Shown here: positions 16,022-24,078 of the stretch, piece by piece
How positions within the stretch are numbered: the stretch's first letter is position 1
Layout: every line of letters starts with the position of its first letter
Source: Ruminococcus sp.
GTDB taxonomy: Bacteria > Bacillota > Clostridia > Oscillospirales > Ruminococcaceae
Reading direction: 5' to 3'
Assembly: GCA_017521805.1 (NCBI GenBank)
Contig: JAFXDK010000057.1
Coordinates: 1 to 64,000 of the forward strand
Length of the DNA stretch: 64,000 nt
Position numbers and translations under genes: made by a program
Notes under the pieces: model-generated
Told to the model about the DNA's origin: nothing
The model's database searches: none
The model's input: only the letters and a program-made list of their open reading frames with translations

Positions 16022-17761
16022 TTAGTGGCGTTTTTTCGTGCGTTTGCGGCGGTCGGGAGTGTAATCCCCGAATACATCCGCTTTTTTGCGGTTTCCGTAT
16101 GCCGATTTTCTGCGGTCGGGCTTATTGCCCTTTTTGTCGAATCCACGGGATTTTCCCTTTTTCTCAGGCTTTTCCTTAGAACCGCCCTTGTAAAGCTTCA
16201 CCTCAACCTTGTGACCGTTGATGCGTATAGGATTCACGCTGTCGAGGATATAATCCGATTCAGCCTCGGGGACTTCAACCGTTGTGTGATAGTCAAAAAT
16301 ATCAATCTTGCCGAAATCCTGCCCCGACATTCCCGTAGCGTCAACCAGTGCGCCGAGAATGAAATTGGGAGCAATTTTCTTGCTTCGACCGATATTCAAA
16401 TCAATTTTTACCGTATCTGCGCCTTTTCGACCGCCCTTTTTCAGCGGCTTGGGCATATCGAATTCAGGGAGACTTTCAATCTCCTTGGCAAGTCGGCTGC
16501 CGATAATTCTCGCGGCGGCTTCGCGGTAGTCAATACCTCTTGCGGCAAGGCGTTCAAGGATATCTGTTATCTCCTCGGAAGCGGCAGGCATTTCCTCGAT
16601 TTCGCGGATTATAGCGTCAGTTTTGGCTGTTATGATATCCTCTTTATCGGGGAGAGGAAGCTCAGTTATAGTCGCCTTTGTGTACCGTGCAATATCCTTT
16701 AAGTCGTACTGCTGACGGCGGCTTGTAATAAGGGTATACGCTGCGCCCTTGCGTCCTGCTCTGCCCGTTCTGCCGATACGGTGGATGTAGTACTCGTTAT
16801 CCTGCGGCAAATCGTAGTTGAAAACAGCGTCGATACCGCTTACGTCAATACCTCTTGCGGCTACGTCAGTAGCAACGAGAACGGCTGTAGTACGTGCTTT
16901 GAAGCTGTTCATCACCTGAGTACGCTGAGCCTGCTTCATATCGCCGTGGAGACCTGCGGCTCGGATTCCGCTTTTTACAAGCTCCTCAGTGAGCTCATCA
17001 ACCATTTTCTTTGTGTTGCAGAAAACCATTGCAGATTCAGGGGCATATGCCGCAAGAAGAAGCTTTAAAGCGTCGGTTTTTCTGCCCATTGCGGTCATAA
17101 ACCAGAACTGGTCAATGAGTTCAACTGTTTTCTGTGCGGATTTAATTTTTATCTGCACAGGTTCATGCTGATATTTCTCAGTAATTGCCAGTATCTCAGG
17201 GGGCATTGTAGCGGAGAAAAGCACCGTCTGACGTTCCTCGGGGACATCAGCAAGAATTGATTCGATATCCTCACGGAAGCCCATATTCAGCATTTCGTCA
17301 GCCTCATCGAGAATGACAGTGCGGAGATTTTCAAGTTTAAGGGTACGTCTGCGGATATGGTCCATAACGCGTCCGGGAGTACCGATAACGATATTTGCAC
17401 CGCGTTTCAGCTCCATAATCTGACGTTCCATGCTTGCACCGCCGTACACTGCGCAAGCCTTGACATTGCGCTTGTATTTGGCAAATTTGCGTATTTCCTC
17501 GCAAGCCTGCATAGCAAGCTCACGGGTGGGGCAGAGGATAAGAACAGCCACGGATTTCTTGTCAGAATCGGTAATTGATTCAACGGCAGGAATACCGAAA
17601 GCGGCGGTTTTTCCCGTACCCGTGTTGGAGCGCCCGATAACATCAATTCCCTGTACAAGCAGGGGTATGCTTTCTTGTTGTATCTGCGTCATTTCGGAGA
17701 AGCCGAGTTCCTCCACAGCTCTCAGAATATCCTGAGATAAATTTAATTCATTAAACTTCAT
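16022..17761 (-). CDS. DEAD-box RNA helicase with DbpA-like RNA-binding domain
   Basis: An ATP-dependent RNA helicase for ribosome assembly or mRNA decay. The 579 residues show all helicase motifs: FSEMTQIQQESIP (Q motif), GRSNTGTGKTAAF (I), PTRELAMQ (Ia), LDEADEMLNMGF (II, DEAD), LFSATMP (III, SAT), TDVAARGIDV and HRIGRTGRAGRKG (VI). After a linker, a DbpA/CsdA-type RNA-binding fold (about 455-530, from VKIDLNIGRSKKIAPNF) ends in a very basic tail. Domain order and length match the CsdA/DeaD type rather than the short CshB. AAAGGG precedes the ATG. It is followed by a small membrane ORF in the same transcript. Confidence 0.93.
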   Translation of the reverse strand: MKFNELNLSQDILRAVEELGFSEMTQIQQESIPLLVQGIDVIGRSNTGTGKTAAFGIPAVESITDSDKKSVAVLILCPTRELAMQACEEIRKFAKYKRNVKACAVYGGASMERQIMELKRGANIVIGTPGRVMDHIRRRTLKLENLRTVILDEADEMLNMGFREDIESILADVPEERQTVLFSATMPPEILAITEKYQHEPVQIKIKSAQKTVELIDQFWFMTAMGRKTDALKLLLAAYAPESAMVFCNTKKMVDELTEELVKSGIRAAGLHGDMKQAQRTQVMNSFKARTTAVLVATDVAARGIDVSGIDAVFNYDLPQDNEYYIHRIGRTGRAGRKGAAYTLITSRRQQYDLKDIARYTKATITELPLPDKEDIITAKTDAIIREIEEMPAASEEITDILERLAARGIDYREAAARIIGSRLAKEIESLPEFDMPKPLKKGGRKGADTVKIDLNIGRSKKIAPNFILGALVDATGMSGQDFGKIDIFDYHTTVEVPEAESDYILDSVNPIRINGHKVEVKLYKGGSKEKPEKKGKSRGFDKKGNKPDRRKSAYGNRKKADVFGDYTPDRRKRTKKRH

Positions 17762-17861
17762 ATTATCCCTTTCTTTTTACGACATCTTCCTATAATACAT
17801 CATACCACATTTTCAAAGAAAGGTCAAGGTTTTTCGGAAATCAATTTGTCCTGTTAAAATG

Positions 17862-17890
17862 TTGCTTTTTTGTGGGATATGTGGTATAAT
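17862..17890 (+). promoter_or_regulatory. Extended -10 promoter for leader ORF, GNAT and tcdA
   Basis: TTGCTT (17862-17867), a 17-bp spacer and TGGTATAAT (extended -10, hexamer 17885-17890). It lies about 30 nt before a 7-codon leader ORF. Confidence 0.8.
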
Positions 17891-17918
17891 GATGTAAATT
17901 AATTAAGGAGGTATCGTT

Positions 17919-17942
17919 ATGTGTGGACTGTTATCCGATTAA
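17919..17942 (+). CDS. Candidate 7-residue leader peptide MCGLLSD
   Basis: An ATG with a perfect AAGGAGG (17905-17911) opens a 7-codon ORF ending in TAA, placed between a strong promoter and the GNAT gene. The next gene has its own ribosome site (GGAGG, 17957-17961). A short translated ORF here could set translation of the downstream gene by coupling or stalling. It could also be a relic of a deleted gene. No terminator hairpin was seen between it and the GNAT start. Confidence 0.5.
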   Translation: MCGLLSD

Positions 17943-17968
17943 AATATTATTAATTGGAGGAAATATAA

Positions 17969-18466
17969 ATGAATTATAATATAAGAAAAATTCGTGAGAA
18001 CGAGTATTATCTGCTTGAAGATTTCATATACGAGGCAATTTTTATTCCCGAGGGCGTAGAACCGCCGCCAAGGGAGATTGTAAATCAGCCCGATATACAG
18101 GTATATATCAGGGGCTTTGGCACTGAAAAGGACGATATATGCTTTGTTGCAGAAGTTGAAAATAAAGTTGTGGGAGCTGTCTGGGTGCGCGATATGGAGG
18201 ATTACGGACATATTGCCGACGGTGTGCCCTCCTTTGCGATTTCACTTTATAAGGAATACAGAAATTGCGGAATCGGCACGGAAATGATGAAAACCATGCT
18301 TGCTGAACTGAAAAATCGTGGATATGCCAGAACATCTCTTGCAGTGCAGAAAGCAAACTATGCTGTAAGAATGTATATAAAAGTCGGATTCGTGACTATT
18401 GACGAAAACGACGAGGAATACATAATGGTCTGTGATTTGCAGAACACTCCTGAAAGGCAGGAATAA
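17969..18466 (+). CDS. GNAT-family N-acetyltransferase
   Basis: A 165-residue GNAT acyltransferase. The acetyl-CoA loop is EYRNCGIGTEMMKTML (R/Q-x-x-G-x-G/A motif), preceded by FVAEVENKVVGAVWVRD and followed by SLAVQKANYAVRMYIKVGF, the usual motif B. The substrate is unknown; it could be an amino group of a small molecule or a protein N-terminus. The ATG has GGAGG 7 nt upstream. It is the second ORF after a strong promoter and lies 1 nt before tcdA, so it is co-transcribed. Confidence 0.85.
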   Translation: MNYNIRKIRENEYYLLEDFIYEAIFIPEGVEPPPREIVNQPDIQVYIRGFGTEKDDICFVAEVENKVVGAVWVRDMEDYGHIADGVPSFAISLYKEYRNCGIGTEMMKTMLAELKNRGYARTSLAVQKANYAVRMYIKVGFVTIDENDEEYIMVCDLQNTPERQE

Positions 18467-18467
18467 T

Positions 18468-19178
18468 ATGTCAGAAACCTTTATAAGAACAGAAATGCTT
18501 ATAGGCACAGAGGGCATAGAACGGCTGAAATCCGCCCGTATAGCCATTTTCGGCATCGGCGGAGTAGGCGGATATACCGCAGAGGCTCTTGCGCGGTCAG
18601 GAGTAGGCGCACTGGACCTCATCGACAATGACACGGTAAGCGAATCAAACCTCAACCGCCAGATAATCGCCCTGAGAAGCAATATAGGACAATATAAGAC
18701 AGATATTGCAAAAGCTCGTATAAACGACATCAATCCCGATTGTAAAGTAATGGCTCATAATCTCTTTTTTATGCCCGATACAGCGGATTCCATTGATTTT
18801 TCACAGTATGACTACGTTGTGGACGCAATCGACACAATAACGGGAAAAATCGAGATAATCATGAGGGCGAAAGCCGCAGGAGTTCCTGTTATAAGCTCCA
18901 TGGGCGCAGGAAACAAGCTTGACCCTACGGCATTTGAGGTTGCTGATATATACAAGACCTCCGTCTGCCCTCTTGCAAGGGTTATGCGCCGCGAAATGAA
19001 GAAAAGGGGAGTGGATTCCCTGAAAGTCGTGTACTCCAGAGAGGAGGCGATTTCCCCGAAAATCAGCGGAATAACACAGCCCTCGGGAAAGGCTGTGGCA
19101 GGCTCATGTGCCTTTGTCCCCTCGGTAGCAGGGCTGATTATTGCTTCTGAAGTAGTGAAAGATTTAGTTAAAAATTAA
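18468..19178 (+). CDS. tcdA: tRNA threonylcarbamoyladenosine dehydratase
   Basis: TcdA (CsdL) uses ATP to cyclise t6A37 of tRNA to ct6A. The 236-residue E1-like protein has RTEMLIGTEGIERLKSA, the nucleotide-binding AIFGIGGVGGYTAEALAR, DLIDNDTVSESNLNRQ, and VVDAIDTITGK. It has no rhodanese or ubiquitin-like partner domain, and it lacks the CxxC zinc pairs of MoeB/ThiF, which supports TcdA. The ATG at 18468 was chosen for its AGGCAGGA site and for the match to family N-termini; a longer frame upstream overlaps the GNAT gene. It is followed by a repeat-type terminator. Confidence 0.9.
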   Translation: MSETFIRTEMLIGTEGIERLKSARIAIFGIGGVGGYTAEALARSGVGALDLIDNDTVSESNLNRQIIALRSNIGQYKTDIAKARINDINPDCKVMAHNLFFMPDTADSIDFSQYDYVVDAIDTITGKIEIIMRAKAAGVPVISSMGAGNKLDPTAFEVADIYKTSVCPLARVMRREMKKRGVDSLKVVYSREEAISPKISGITQPSGKAVAGSCAFVPSVAGLIIASEVVKDLVKN

Positions 19179-19181
19179 TTA

Positions 19182-19231
19182 TGAGCCGTTAGCTTTTAGC
19201 TTATAGCTATTAGCTGATGGCTCAGTTTTTT
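19182..19231 (+). terminator. Repeat-type terminator after tcdA
   Basis: TGAGCC (19182) pairs with GGCTCA (ending 19224) around an inner TTAGCT/AGCTAA-like stem, followed by GTTTTTT. It belongs to the dispersed GCCGTTAGC palindrome family that also occurs near 15686, 15836 and 20132. Confidence 0.65.
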
Positions 19232-19249
19232 GAAAAAAAGTTATGTTTT

Positions 19250-20020
19250 TTATAAATATTCAATTCCCTTAGATTTCAATTTGAGAATCTCTTTTTGTTT
19301 GAACAACAGTTCTTCTGTACGAGTATCTTTTTTAGAAAAATAGTGGATTTTCTTTATTAAGATATCATCATTTTTATGAATGAGTTGATATTTATAGTGT
19401 TCGGGATTAATTATTCTATCGGGGTAAAATAATTTTATAGTATCGTTCAGAACAAAATTTTGATTATAGTTTTCATAGCTTTCTATTTCCGTTAATTTAT
19501 TATCGCTGTAGTTATAATATTCAACACTGATAGAAATGCCATAAGGTTGCCTTAATACATTTTTAAAAGTTTCACATTTTATAATGTTATTATTACTATC
19601 ATATTCGCTGACTTCGACAGTTAAAATGCTAAAACATTCTTTGCTATCAGAATTTTTGGTTGCTAAATACTCAATCTGAATGTTTTCATCAAAAAATACA
19701 GTAATGTTTCGTCTGTTATCATCAAGTCTTAATGAAGAAAACAGTAAATTGTTATCCGAATCAAAATAAAAAGCGGTATATTCATCGGGATTTGCATTTT
19801 GCGGCAGCTTTTTCATCAATCTTTTAAACAGACATTTTTTTGCATTAAAATGGTGCAATAAGCTATGACTGTACATATTTTTATCGTAATATATGTAAGA
19901 CAAATCTTTTGCATAGGCGATATTATATGTCTTTGAAAAGATAGAATAATCTAATTTGTTGGCATATAGTTCTTTAATGGTTGAATATTTTTCGAGTAGT
20001 AAATCAAAATCAATATTCAT
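19250..20020 (-). CDS. Hypothetical AT-rich protein, bracketed by repeats
   Basis: A 256-residue protein that I do not recognise. It has no signal peptide or membrane helix. The sequence is rich in Asn, Tyr, Lys and Asp, with blocks such as YTAFYFDSDNNLLFSS and EVSEYDSNNNIIKCETF that suggest a repetitive beta structure, like wall-associated or toxin-immunity proteins. AAGGAG precedes the ATG. Its base composition is far more AT-rich than tcdA and cysK on each side, and members of one palindromic repeat family lie at both ends. It reads against its neighbours. A recent insertion is inferred. Confidence 0.7.
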   Translation of the reverse strand: MNIDFDLLLEKYSTIKELYANKLDYSIFSKTYNIAYAKDLSYIYYDKNMYSHSLLHHFNAKKCLFKRLMKKLPQNANPDEYTAFYFDSDNNLLFSSLRLDDNRRNITVFFDENIQIEYLATKNSDSKECFSILTVEVSEYDSNNNIIKCETFKNVLRQPYGISISVEYYNYSDNKLTEIESYENYNQNFVLNDTIKLFYPDRIINPEHYKYQLIHKNDDILIKKIHYFSKKDTRTEELLFKQKEILKLKSKGIEYL

Positions 20021-20106
20021 ATATAACTCCTTAATAGATTTTTTATAAGCATATTATACTAAATATTGCTGTATTATGTCAAGTATCCGACAAAACATTT
20101 TTTGTA

Positions 20107-20147
20107 ATGCTAAAGGCTGACAGCTAATAGCTGACGGCTTTTTTTCA
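20107..20147 (+). repeat. GCCGTTAGC-family palindrome with T-run
   Basis: AAAGGCTGACAGCT-AAT-AGCTGACGGCTTTT forms a 13-bp stem with one mismatch and is followed by TTTT. It looks like a + strand terminator, but it sits between two divergent gene starts, so it is more likely a repeat copy flanking the inserted gene. Confidence 0.55.
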
Positions 20148-20155
20148 AAAACCTA

Positions 20156-20184
20156 TTGCATTTTTCTTCATTTTATAATATAAT
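20156..20184 (+). promoter_or_regulatory. Sigma-A promoter for cysK
   Basis: TTGCAT (20156-20161), a 17-bp spacer and TATAAT (20179-20184), 46 nt before the cysK ATG. Confidence 0.7.
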
Positions 20185-20230
20185 ATTAAAGGAAATTTTA
20201 TTTAAGAAGATTTAAAAGGAGAAATCTGTA

Positions 20231-21160
20231 ATGGTTTGCAATAGTATACTTGAAGCGATTGGTCATACGCCTATAATTAGGCTGAATAAGATGAATAAGC
20301 CGGGAAATGCCGAAGTACTGGTAAAATTCGAGGGACTTAACGTAGGCGGTTCAATTAAGACAAGAACTGCTTTCAATATGATTCGACAGGCTGAAAAAGA
20401 GGGTTTAATCAATAAGGATACAATAATCGTTGAGCCAACAAGCGGAAATCAGGGTATCGGTCTTTCACTTGTGGGCGCTGTAAAGGGCTACAAAACTATA
20501 ATTATCATGCCCGATTCCGTCAGCGAGGAACGCCGTAAGCTTGTTCGTCACTACGGTGCAGAGGTTATACTCGTTCACGATGACGGCGATATCGGCAAAT
20601 GTATTCGTGAGTGTCTTGATACCGCACTCCGTATGAAAGCCGAGGACAGCCGAGTTTTCGTACCTCAGCAGTTTACAAATATGAATAATATTTTTGCTCA
20701 TAAGTATTACACAGCCCTTGAAATTCTGGAGCAGACAGCAGGCAGAATTGACGGTTTCTGCTCAGGTATCGGCACAGGGGGAACTATTACAGGCATCGGC
20801 GAAACTCTGAAATCCCAGTATCCCGATATGCTTATCTGGGCGGTAGAGCCTGAAAATGCGGCTATTTTAGCAGGCGGAAACATTGGTACACATCTGCAAA
20901 TGGGTATCGGCGACGGAATTATTCCCGATATACTTAATCAGAAAATTTATGATGATATTTACATTGTAACCGATGAGGAAGCAATTCAGACTGCTCAGGA
21001 CCTTGCACGTAAGGAGGGTATTCTGTGCGGTATTTCCAGCGGAACTAATGTTGCGGCGGCTCTGAAAATGGCTGAAAAGCTGGGCGAGGGTAAGACAGTT
21101 GTAACTATCCTCCCCGATACTGCGGAGAGATATTTCTCGACACCCTTGTTTGAGGATTGA
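20231..21160 (+). CDS. cysK: Cysteine synthase (O-acetylserine sulfhydrylase)
   Basis: A PLP enzyme that makes cysteine from O-acetylserine and sulfide. The 309 residues have IGHTPIIRLNKM at the start, and the PLP lysine K43 in GGSIKTRTA. The substrate loop PTSGNQGIGLS, phosphate-binding GIGTGGTITGIG and the late GISSGTNVAAA are also present. Two usual residues differ: GSxKDR reads GSIKTR, and SGNTG reads SGNQG. This may mark a Clostridial subfamily with altered substrate use. It has a clear promoter, AAAGGAG before the ATG and its own terminator, so it is monocistronic. No T-box or S-box leader was seen. Confidence 0.88.
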   Translation: MVCNSILEAIGHTPIIRLNKMNKPGNAEVLVKFEGLNVGGSIKTRTAFNMIRQAEKEGLINKDTIIVEPTSGNQGIGLSLVGAVKGYKTIIIMPDSVSEERRKLVRHYGAEVILVHDDGDIGKCIRECLDTALRMKAEDSRVFVPQQFTNMNNIFAHKYYTALEILEQTAGRIDGFCSGIGTGGTITGIGETLKSQYPDMLIWAVEPENAAILAGGNIGTHLQMGIGDGIIPDILNQKIYDDIYIVTDEEAIQTAQDLARKEGILCGISSGTNVAAALKMAEKLGEGKTVVTILPDTAERYFSTPLFED

Positions 21161-21200
21161 TTTTTTATTTATAGCTTTTAGTCGAATTAATAATTTCTAT

Positions 21201-21228
21201 GGGCGGATTTTATCCGCTCTTTATTTTG
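21201..21228 (+). terminator. Terminator after cysK
   Basis: GGGCGGAT-TTT-ATCCGCTC stem (6 bp plus a wobble and a G-C pair) followed by TTTATTTT. Confidence 0.75.
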
Positions 21229-21304
21229 TGTAACATATTTAAAAATATCCCTCGCCTATAGCATTATCACAAAATATATGCTATAATAAATAAGATAGGC
21301 TTAT

Positions 21305-21331
21305 TGTAGGGACACAGCGTGCTGTGTCCGT
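21305..21331. repeat. TGTAGG hairpin repeat, copy 2
   Basis: TGTAG then GGACACAGC-GT-GCTGTGTCC, a perfect 9-bp stem (21310-21329). Related to copies at 13807, 23771, 52682 and 52735. Confidence 0.75.
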
Positions 21332-21370
21332 GCAGATAAATGAATAAGATTATTCTGTTTGGGAGGAAAA

Positions 21371-22498
21371 ATGATATATTTAGACAATGCCGCAACAACA
21401 AAGCCCTGCGAGGCGGCTGTGGCAGCGGTTACGGAGATGATGACCGAGAATTTCGGCAATCCCTCATCTCTCCACCGCGCAGGACTTGACGCACAGCTTG
21501 CGGTGGACAAGGCGCGGAAAATCATAGCTTCTGCACTTGGCGGCGACAGCTCCAACATAATTTTCACATCGGGAGCAACAGAGAGCAATAACCTCGCAAT
21601 CCGTGGAGCCTGTGCCGCATACGGTAAAAAACGGCATAAAATTGTGGCATCGGCGGTTGAACACGCATCAGTTGACGAAACTCTCACCGCTATGGAAAAA
21701 AGCGGATTTGAAATTGTCCGCATTTCTCCCCGTGAGGACGGGAAGTTCTATCCTGCGGATTTTCTTACCGCCTGTGATGATAATACAGTTCTTGTAACTG
21801 CTATGCAGGTCAACAATGAAACGGGACATATTCTGCCTGTCAAGGAAATTTTCACGGCAGTCAAGCGGAAATTCCCCGAAATAATCACCCACAGCGACTG
21901 CGTTCAGGCGTTTATGAAGCTGAATATTTCCGCAAAAGCTCTCAATGCCGACCTTATTTCAATAAGCGGTCACAAGGTTCATGCCGCAAAGGGAGTGGGA
22001 GCGCTTTACATAAAAAAGGGAGTCCGTGTTCTGCCCATTGTCACGGGCGGTAAGCAGGAAAAGGGCATACGCTCAGGAACAGAAACTGTTCCGCTTATCT
22101 GCGGCTTTGGTGCGGCGGTGGAGGCTCTGCAGCCCACTATAGCGGAGAGATATGCTCATGCACAAATGCTGAAAGATACGCTGATTGGCGAAATATCGTC
22201 AATTGAGGGAGTTACTGTAAATTCTCCCGAGGACGGTTCGCCCTATGTCATAAATATTTCCGCCGCAGGAAAGCGTTCCGAAATTATGCTTCACTATCTT
22301 GAAAGCTTCGGAATTTACGTCAGCAGCGGTTCAGCCTGCTCAAAGGGACAGCAAAGCGGAGTTTTAGGGCAGTTCGGCATACACGGCAAATCTGCCGACA
22401 GTGCGCTCCGTGTAAGCGTCTGCGGAGATACAACAATTGAGGATATTCGGTCATTTGCGGAAAAACTCCGTGAGGGAATAAATTCTGTAAGAGGATAA
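21371..22498 (+). CDS. Cysteine desulfurase (NifS/IscS-like), ThiI partner
   Basis: A PLP enzyme that removes sulfur from cysteine as a persulfide. The 375 residues begin MIYLDNAATTKP. HSDCVQAF is followed by the PLP lysine in SGHKVHAAKGVGALY, and the active-site Cys lies in SSGSACSKGQQ. The ATG at 21371 has GGGAGG upstream; an earlier in-frame start would contain this ribosome site. It is next to thiI, the arrangement seen for the dedicated nifZ-thiI pair of Bacillus. Its likely job is to hand sulfur to ThiI for 4-thiouridine. No iscU follows, so a general Fe-S role is less likely. Confidence 0.9.
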   Translation: MIYLDNAATTKPCEAAVAAVTEMMTENFGNPSSLHRAGLDAQLAVDKARKIIASALGGDSSNIIFTSGATESNNLAIRGACAAYGKKRHKIVASAVEHASVDETLTAMEKSGFEIVRISPREDGKFYPADFLTACDDNTVLVTAMQVNNETGHILPVKEIFTAVKRKFPEIITHSDCVQAFMKLNISAKALNADLISISGHKVHAAKGVGALYIKKGVRVLPIVTGGKQEKGIRSGTETVPLICGFGAAVEALQPTIAERYAHAQMLKDTLIGEISSIEGVTVNSPEDGSPYVINISAAGKRSEIMLHYLESFGIYVSSGSACSKGQQSGVLGQFGIHGKSADSALRVSVCGDTTIEDIRSFAEKLREGINSVRG

Positions 22499-22570
22499 TT
22501 AATAATTAAGAATTAAGAATAAATATGAAATTTTTGTTGAACGCAACAATTCTTAATTCATAATTCTGAA
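22499..22570. repeat. AT-rich inverted repeat (AATTAAGAATT type)
   Basis: GAATTAAGAAT near 22517 pairs with ATTCTTAATTC near 22550, flanked by further AATTAA units. It fills the short gap between the desulfurase and thiI genes, which otherwise look operonic. Confidence 0.6.
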
Positions 22571-22591
22571 TTTGATAATAGGAGAATGAAA

Positions 22592-23770
22592 ATGAAAGAA
22601 ATTGTACTTGTAAAATTCGGCGAAATGGCGCTGAAAGGGCTTAATAAGCGCAGCTTTGAGGATATGCTGAAAAAGAATATCAAAAGACGCATAAAAAATC
22701 TTGGAAAATTCGAGCTTACTTCCGCCCAGTCTACCACCTACATCAATCCACTTGATGAAAATGCGGATTTAGCAGAGGTTGTTGACCGCGTTGGAAAGAT
22801 TTTTGGAATTGCGGCTCTCTGCCGTGCCTGCGTCTGTGAAAAGGAATTCGGCGATATATCGGCAAAAGCTGTTGAATATCTCGACGATGTTCTCAGCTGT
22901 GCAAAGACATTCAAGGTAAATGCAAAGCGCTCAGACAAAGCTTTTGCTATGAAATCTCCCGAAATCTGTGCGGAACTCGGCGGAATTCTTCTCGATAAGT
23001 TCCCTCATCTCACCGTTGATGTGAAAAATCCCGAAGTTACGGTAACTGTTGAGGTTCGTGACACTAACGCATACGTTCACGCTGAAAATATCCGTGGTGC
23101 AGGCGGTCTGCCTGTTGGATGCAGCGGAAAGGCTATGCTGCTTCTTTCAGGAGGAATTGACAGCCCTGTTGCAGGCTGGATGATGGCTAAGAGAGGTATT
23201 CACATTTCCGCAATTCACTATGTAAGCCCTCCCTACACATCTGACAGAGCGCTACTGAAAGTTGAAACACTCTGCGACAAGCTGACGGATTATTGCGGAG
23301 ATATAGCCTTTTTCTGCGTTCCGTTCACAGAAATTCAGGAGGCTATCAAGGACAACTGCCCTGAGGAATTCTTCACAATTATTATGCGTCGTCTTATGAT
23401 GGAAATTGCCCAGAGAATAGCTGAAAAGAAGAATTGTCTTGCACTTATCACAGGCGAAAGTGTGGGACAGGTTGCAAGTCAGACTATGGCGGCTATGGCT
23501 TGTATCGATGCAGCTTGCAGAATCCCTGTGCTTCGACCCTGTGTTGGTATGGATAAGACTGAAATTATTGAAATCGCACGTAAAATCGACACATTTGAAA
23601 CATCTATCGAGCCTTATGAGGACTGCTGTACAGTATTTACTCCCAAACATCCAAAGGTTCGTCCACGTCTTGAAGATGTGGAAAAGGCACAGAACAGCTT
23701 TGATTTTGAGCCTCTCATTCAGAAAGCCGTTGAGGAAACAGAATTGAAAATATTTGAGTACAATAAATAA
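22592..23770 (+). CDS. thiI: tRNA 4-thiouridine synthase ThiI
   Basis: ThiI activates uridine 8 of tRNA with ATP and transfers sulfur to it; it can also feed thiamine synthesis. The 392 residues have an N-terminal ferredoxin-like/THUMP part (KEIVLVKFGEMALKG to about 165) and a PP-loop domain with MLLLSGGIDSPVAGWMM and ESVGQVASQT. No C-terminal rhodanese domain is present, as in Bacillus, where the paired desulfurase supplies sulfur directly. Two close ATGs exist. TAGGAG abuts the first (22586) and lies 7 nt before the second (22592), so the second is used. Confidence 0.93.
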   Translation: MKEIVLVKFGEMALKGLNKRSFEDMLKKNIKRRIKNLGKFELTSAQSTTYINPLDENADLAEVVDRVGKIFGIAALCRACVCEKEFGDISAKAVEYLDDVLSCAKTFKVNAKRSDKAFAMKSPEICAELGGILLDKFPHLTVDVKNPEVTVTVEVRDTNAYVHAENIRGAGGLPVGCSGKAMLLLSGGIDSPVAGWMMAKRGIHISAIHYVSPPYTSDRALLKVETLCDKLTDYCGDIAFFCVPFTEIQEAIKDNCPEEFFTIIMRRLMMEIAQRIAEKKNCLALITGESVGQVASQTMAAMACIDAACRIPVLRPCVGMDKTEIIEIARKIDTFETSIEPYEDCCTVFTPKHPKVRPRLEDVEKAQNSFDFEPLIQKAVEETELKIFEYNK

Positions 23771-23812
23771 TGTAGGGGCTGCCTTTGGCAGTCCTACGAC
23801 ATAACGTCGTGA
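23771..23812. repeat. TGTAGG hairpin repeat, copy 3
   Basis: TGTAG then GGGCTGCC-TTT-GGCAGTCC (23776-23794), followed by a second small palindrome ACGAC-ATAAC-GTCGT. It starts at the base after the thiI stop codon. The copy near 13807 has the same stem and loop, with GGA in place of GGG. Confidence 0.75.
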
Positions 23813-23863
23813 ATATATATTTGAATTGCGTATGGGTGCTGTAAAAAAACTCGATATAATAGA

Positions 23864-23918
23864 AATAGCCGCACAGGAGAACAACGTAGAATCGTTGTTT
23901 CTGTGCGGCTATTTTTGA
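23864..23918 (+). terminator. Terminator after thiI
   Basis: AATAGCCGCACAG pairs with CTGTGCGGCTATT, with an inner ACAACG/CGTTGT stem, followed by TTT. It is a long two-part perfect hairpin. Confidence 0.85.
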
Positions 23919-23971
23919 AAGATATTGTGTTTTGGGGAGTTTTTTTACACCCCCTTTTTGTTTTACAAAAC

Positions 23972-24018
23972 TGCAATCCATGATGATTATAATGCAAGCT
24001 GTGCAGAATGTATTGCAA
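23972..24018 (+). promoter_or_regulatory. Three TGCAA boxes at exact 21-bp spacing (candidate LytTR operator)
   Basis: TGCAA occurs at 23972, 23993 and 24014, that is two helical turns apart each time. The last copy is part of the -35 element. LytTR proteins such as AgrA bind direct repeats with about this period. Confidence 0.5.
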
Positions 24019-24040
24019 AAAATTACAAATCATGTATAAT
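24013..24040 (+). promoter_or_regulatory. Sigma-A promoter for the LytTR gene
   Basis: TTGCAA (24013-24018), a 16-bp spacer and TATAAT (24035-24040). Confidence 0.7.
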
Positions 24041-24078
24041 ATAAATATCAGCTGAAATACATGAAAAGGGGGAAATCT

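Larger units (their letters stand above)
23771..24078. other. 308-bp gap: repeat, terminator, LytTR promoter
   Basis: After thiI come a hairpin repeat (23771-23812), a strong terminator (23864-23918), three TGCAA boxes (23972-24018) and a sigma-A promoter (24013-24040). No gene was seen. Confidence 0.7.
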
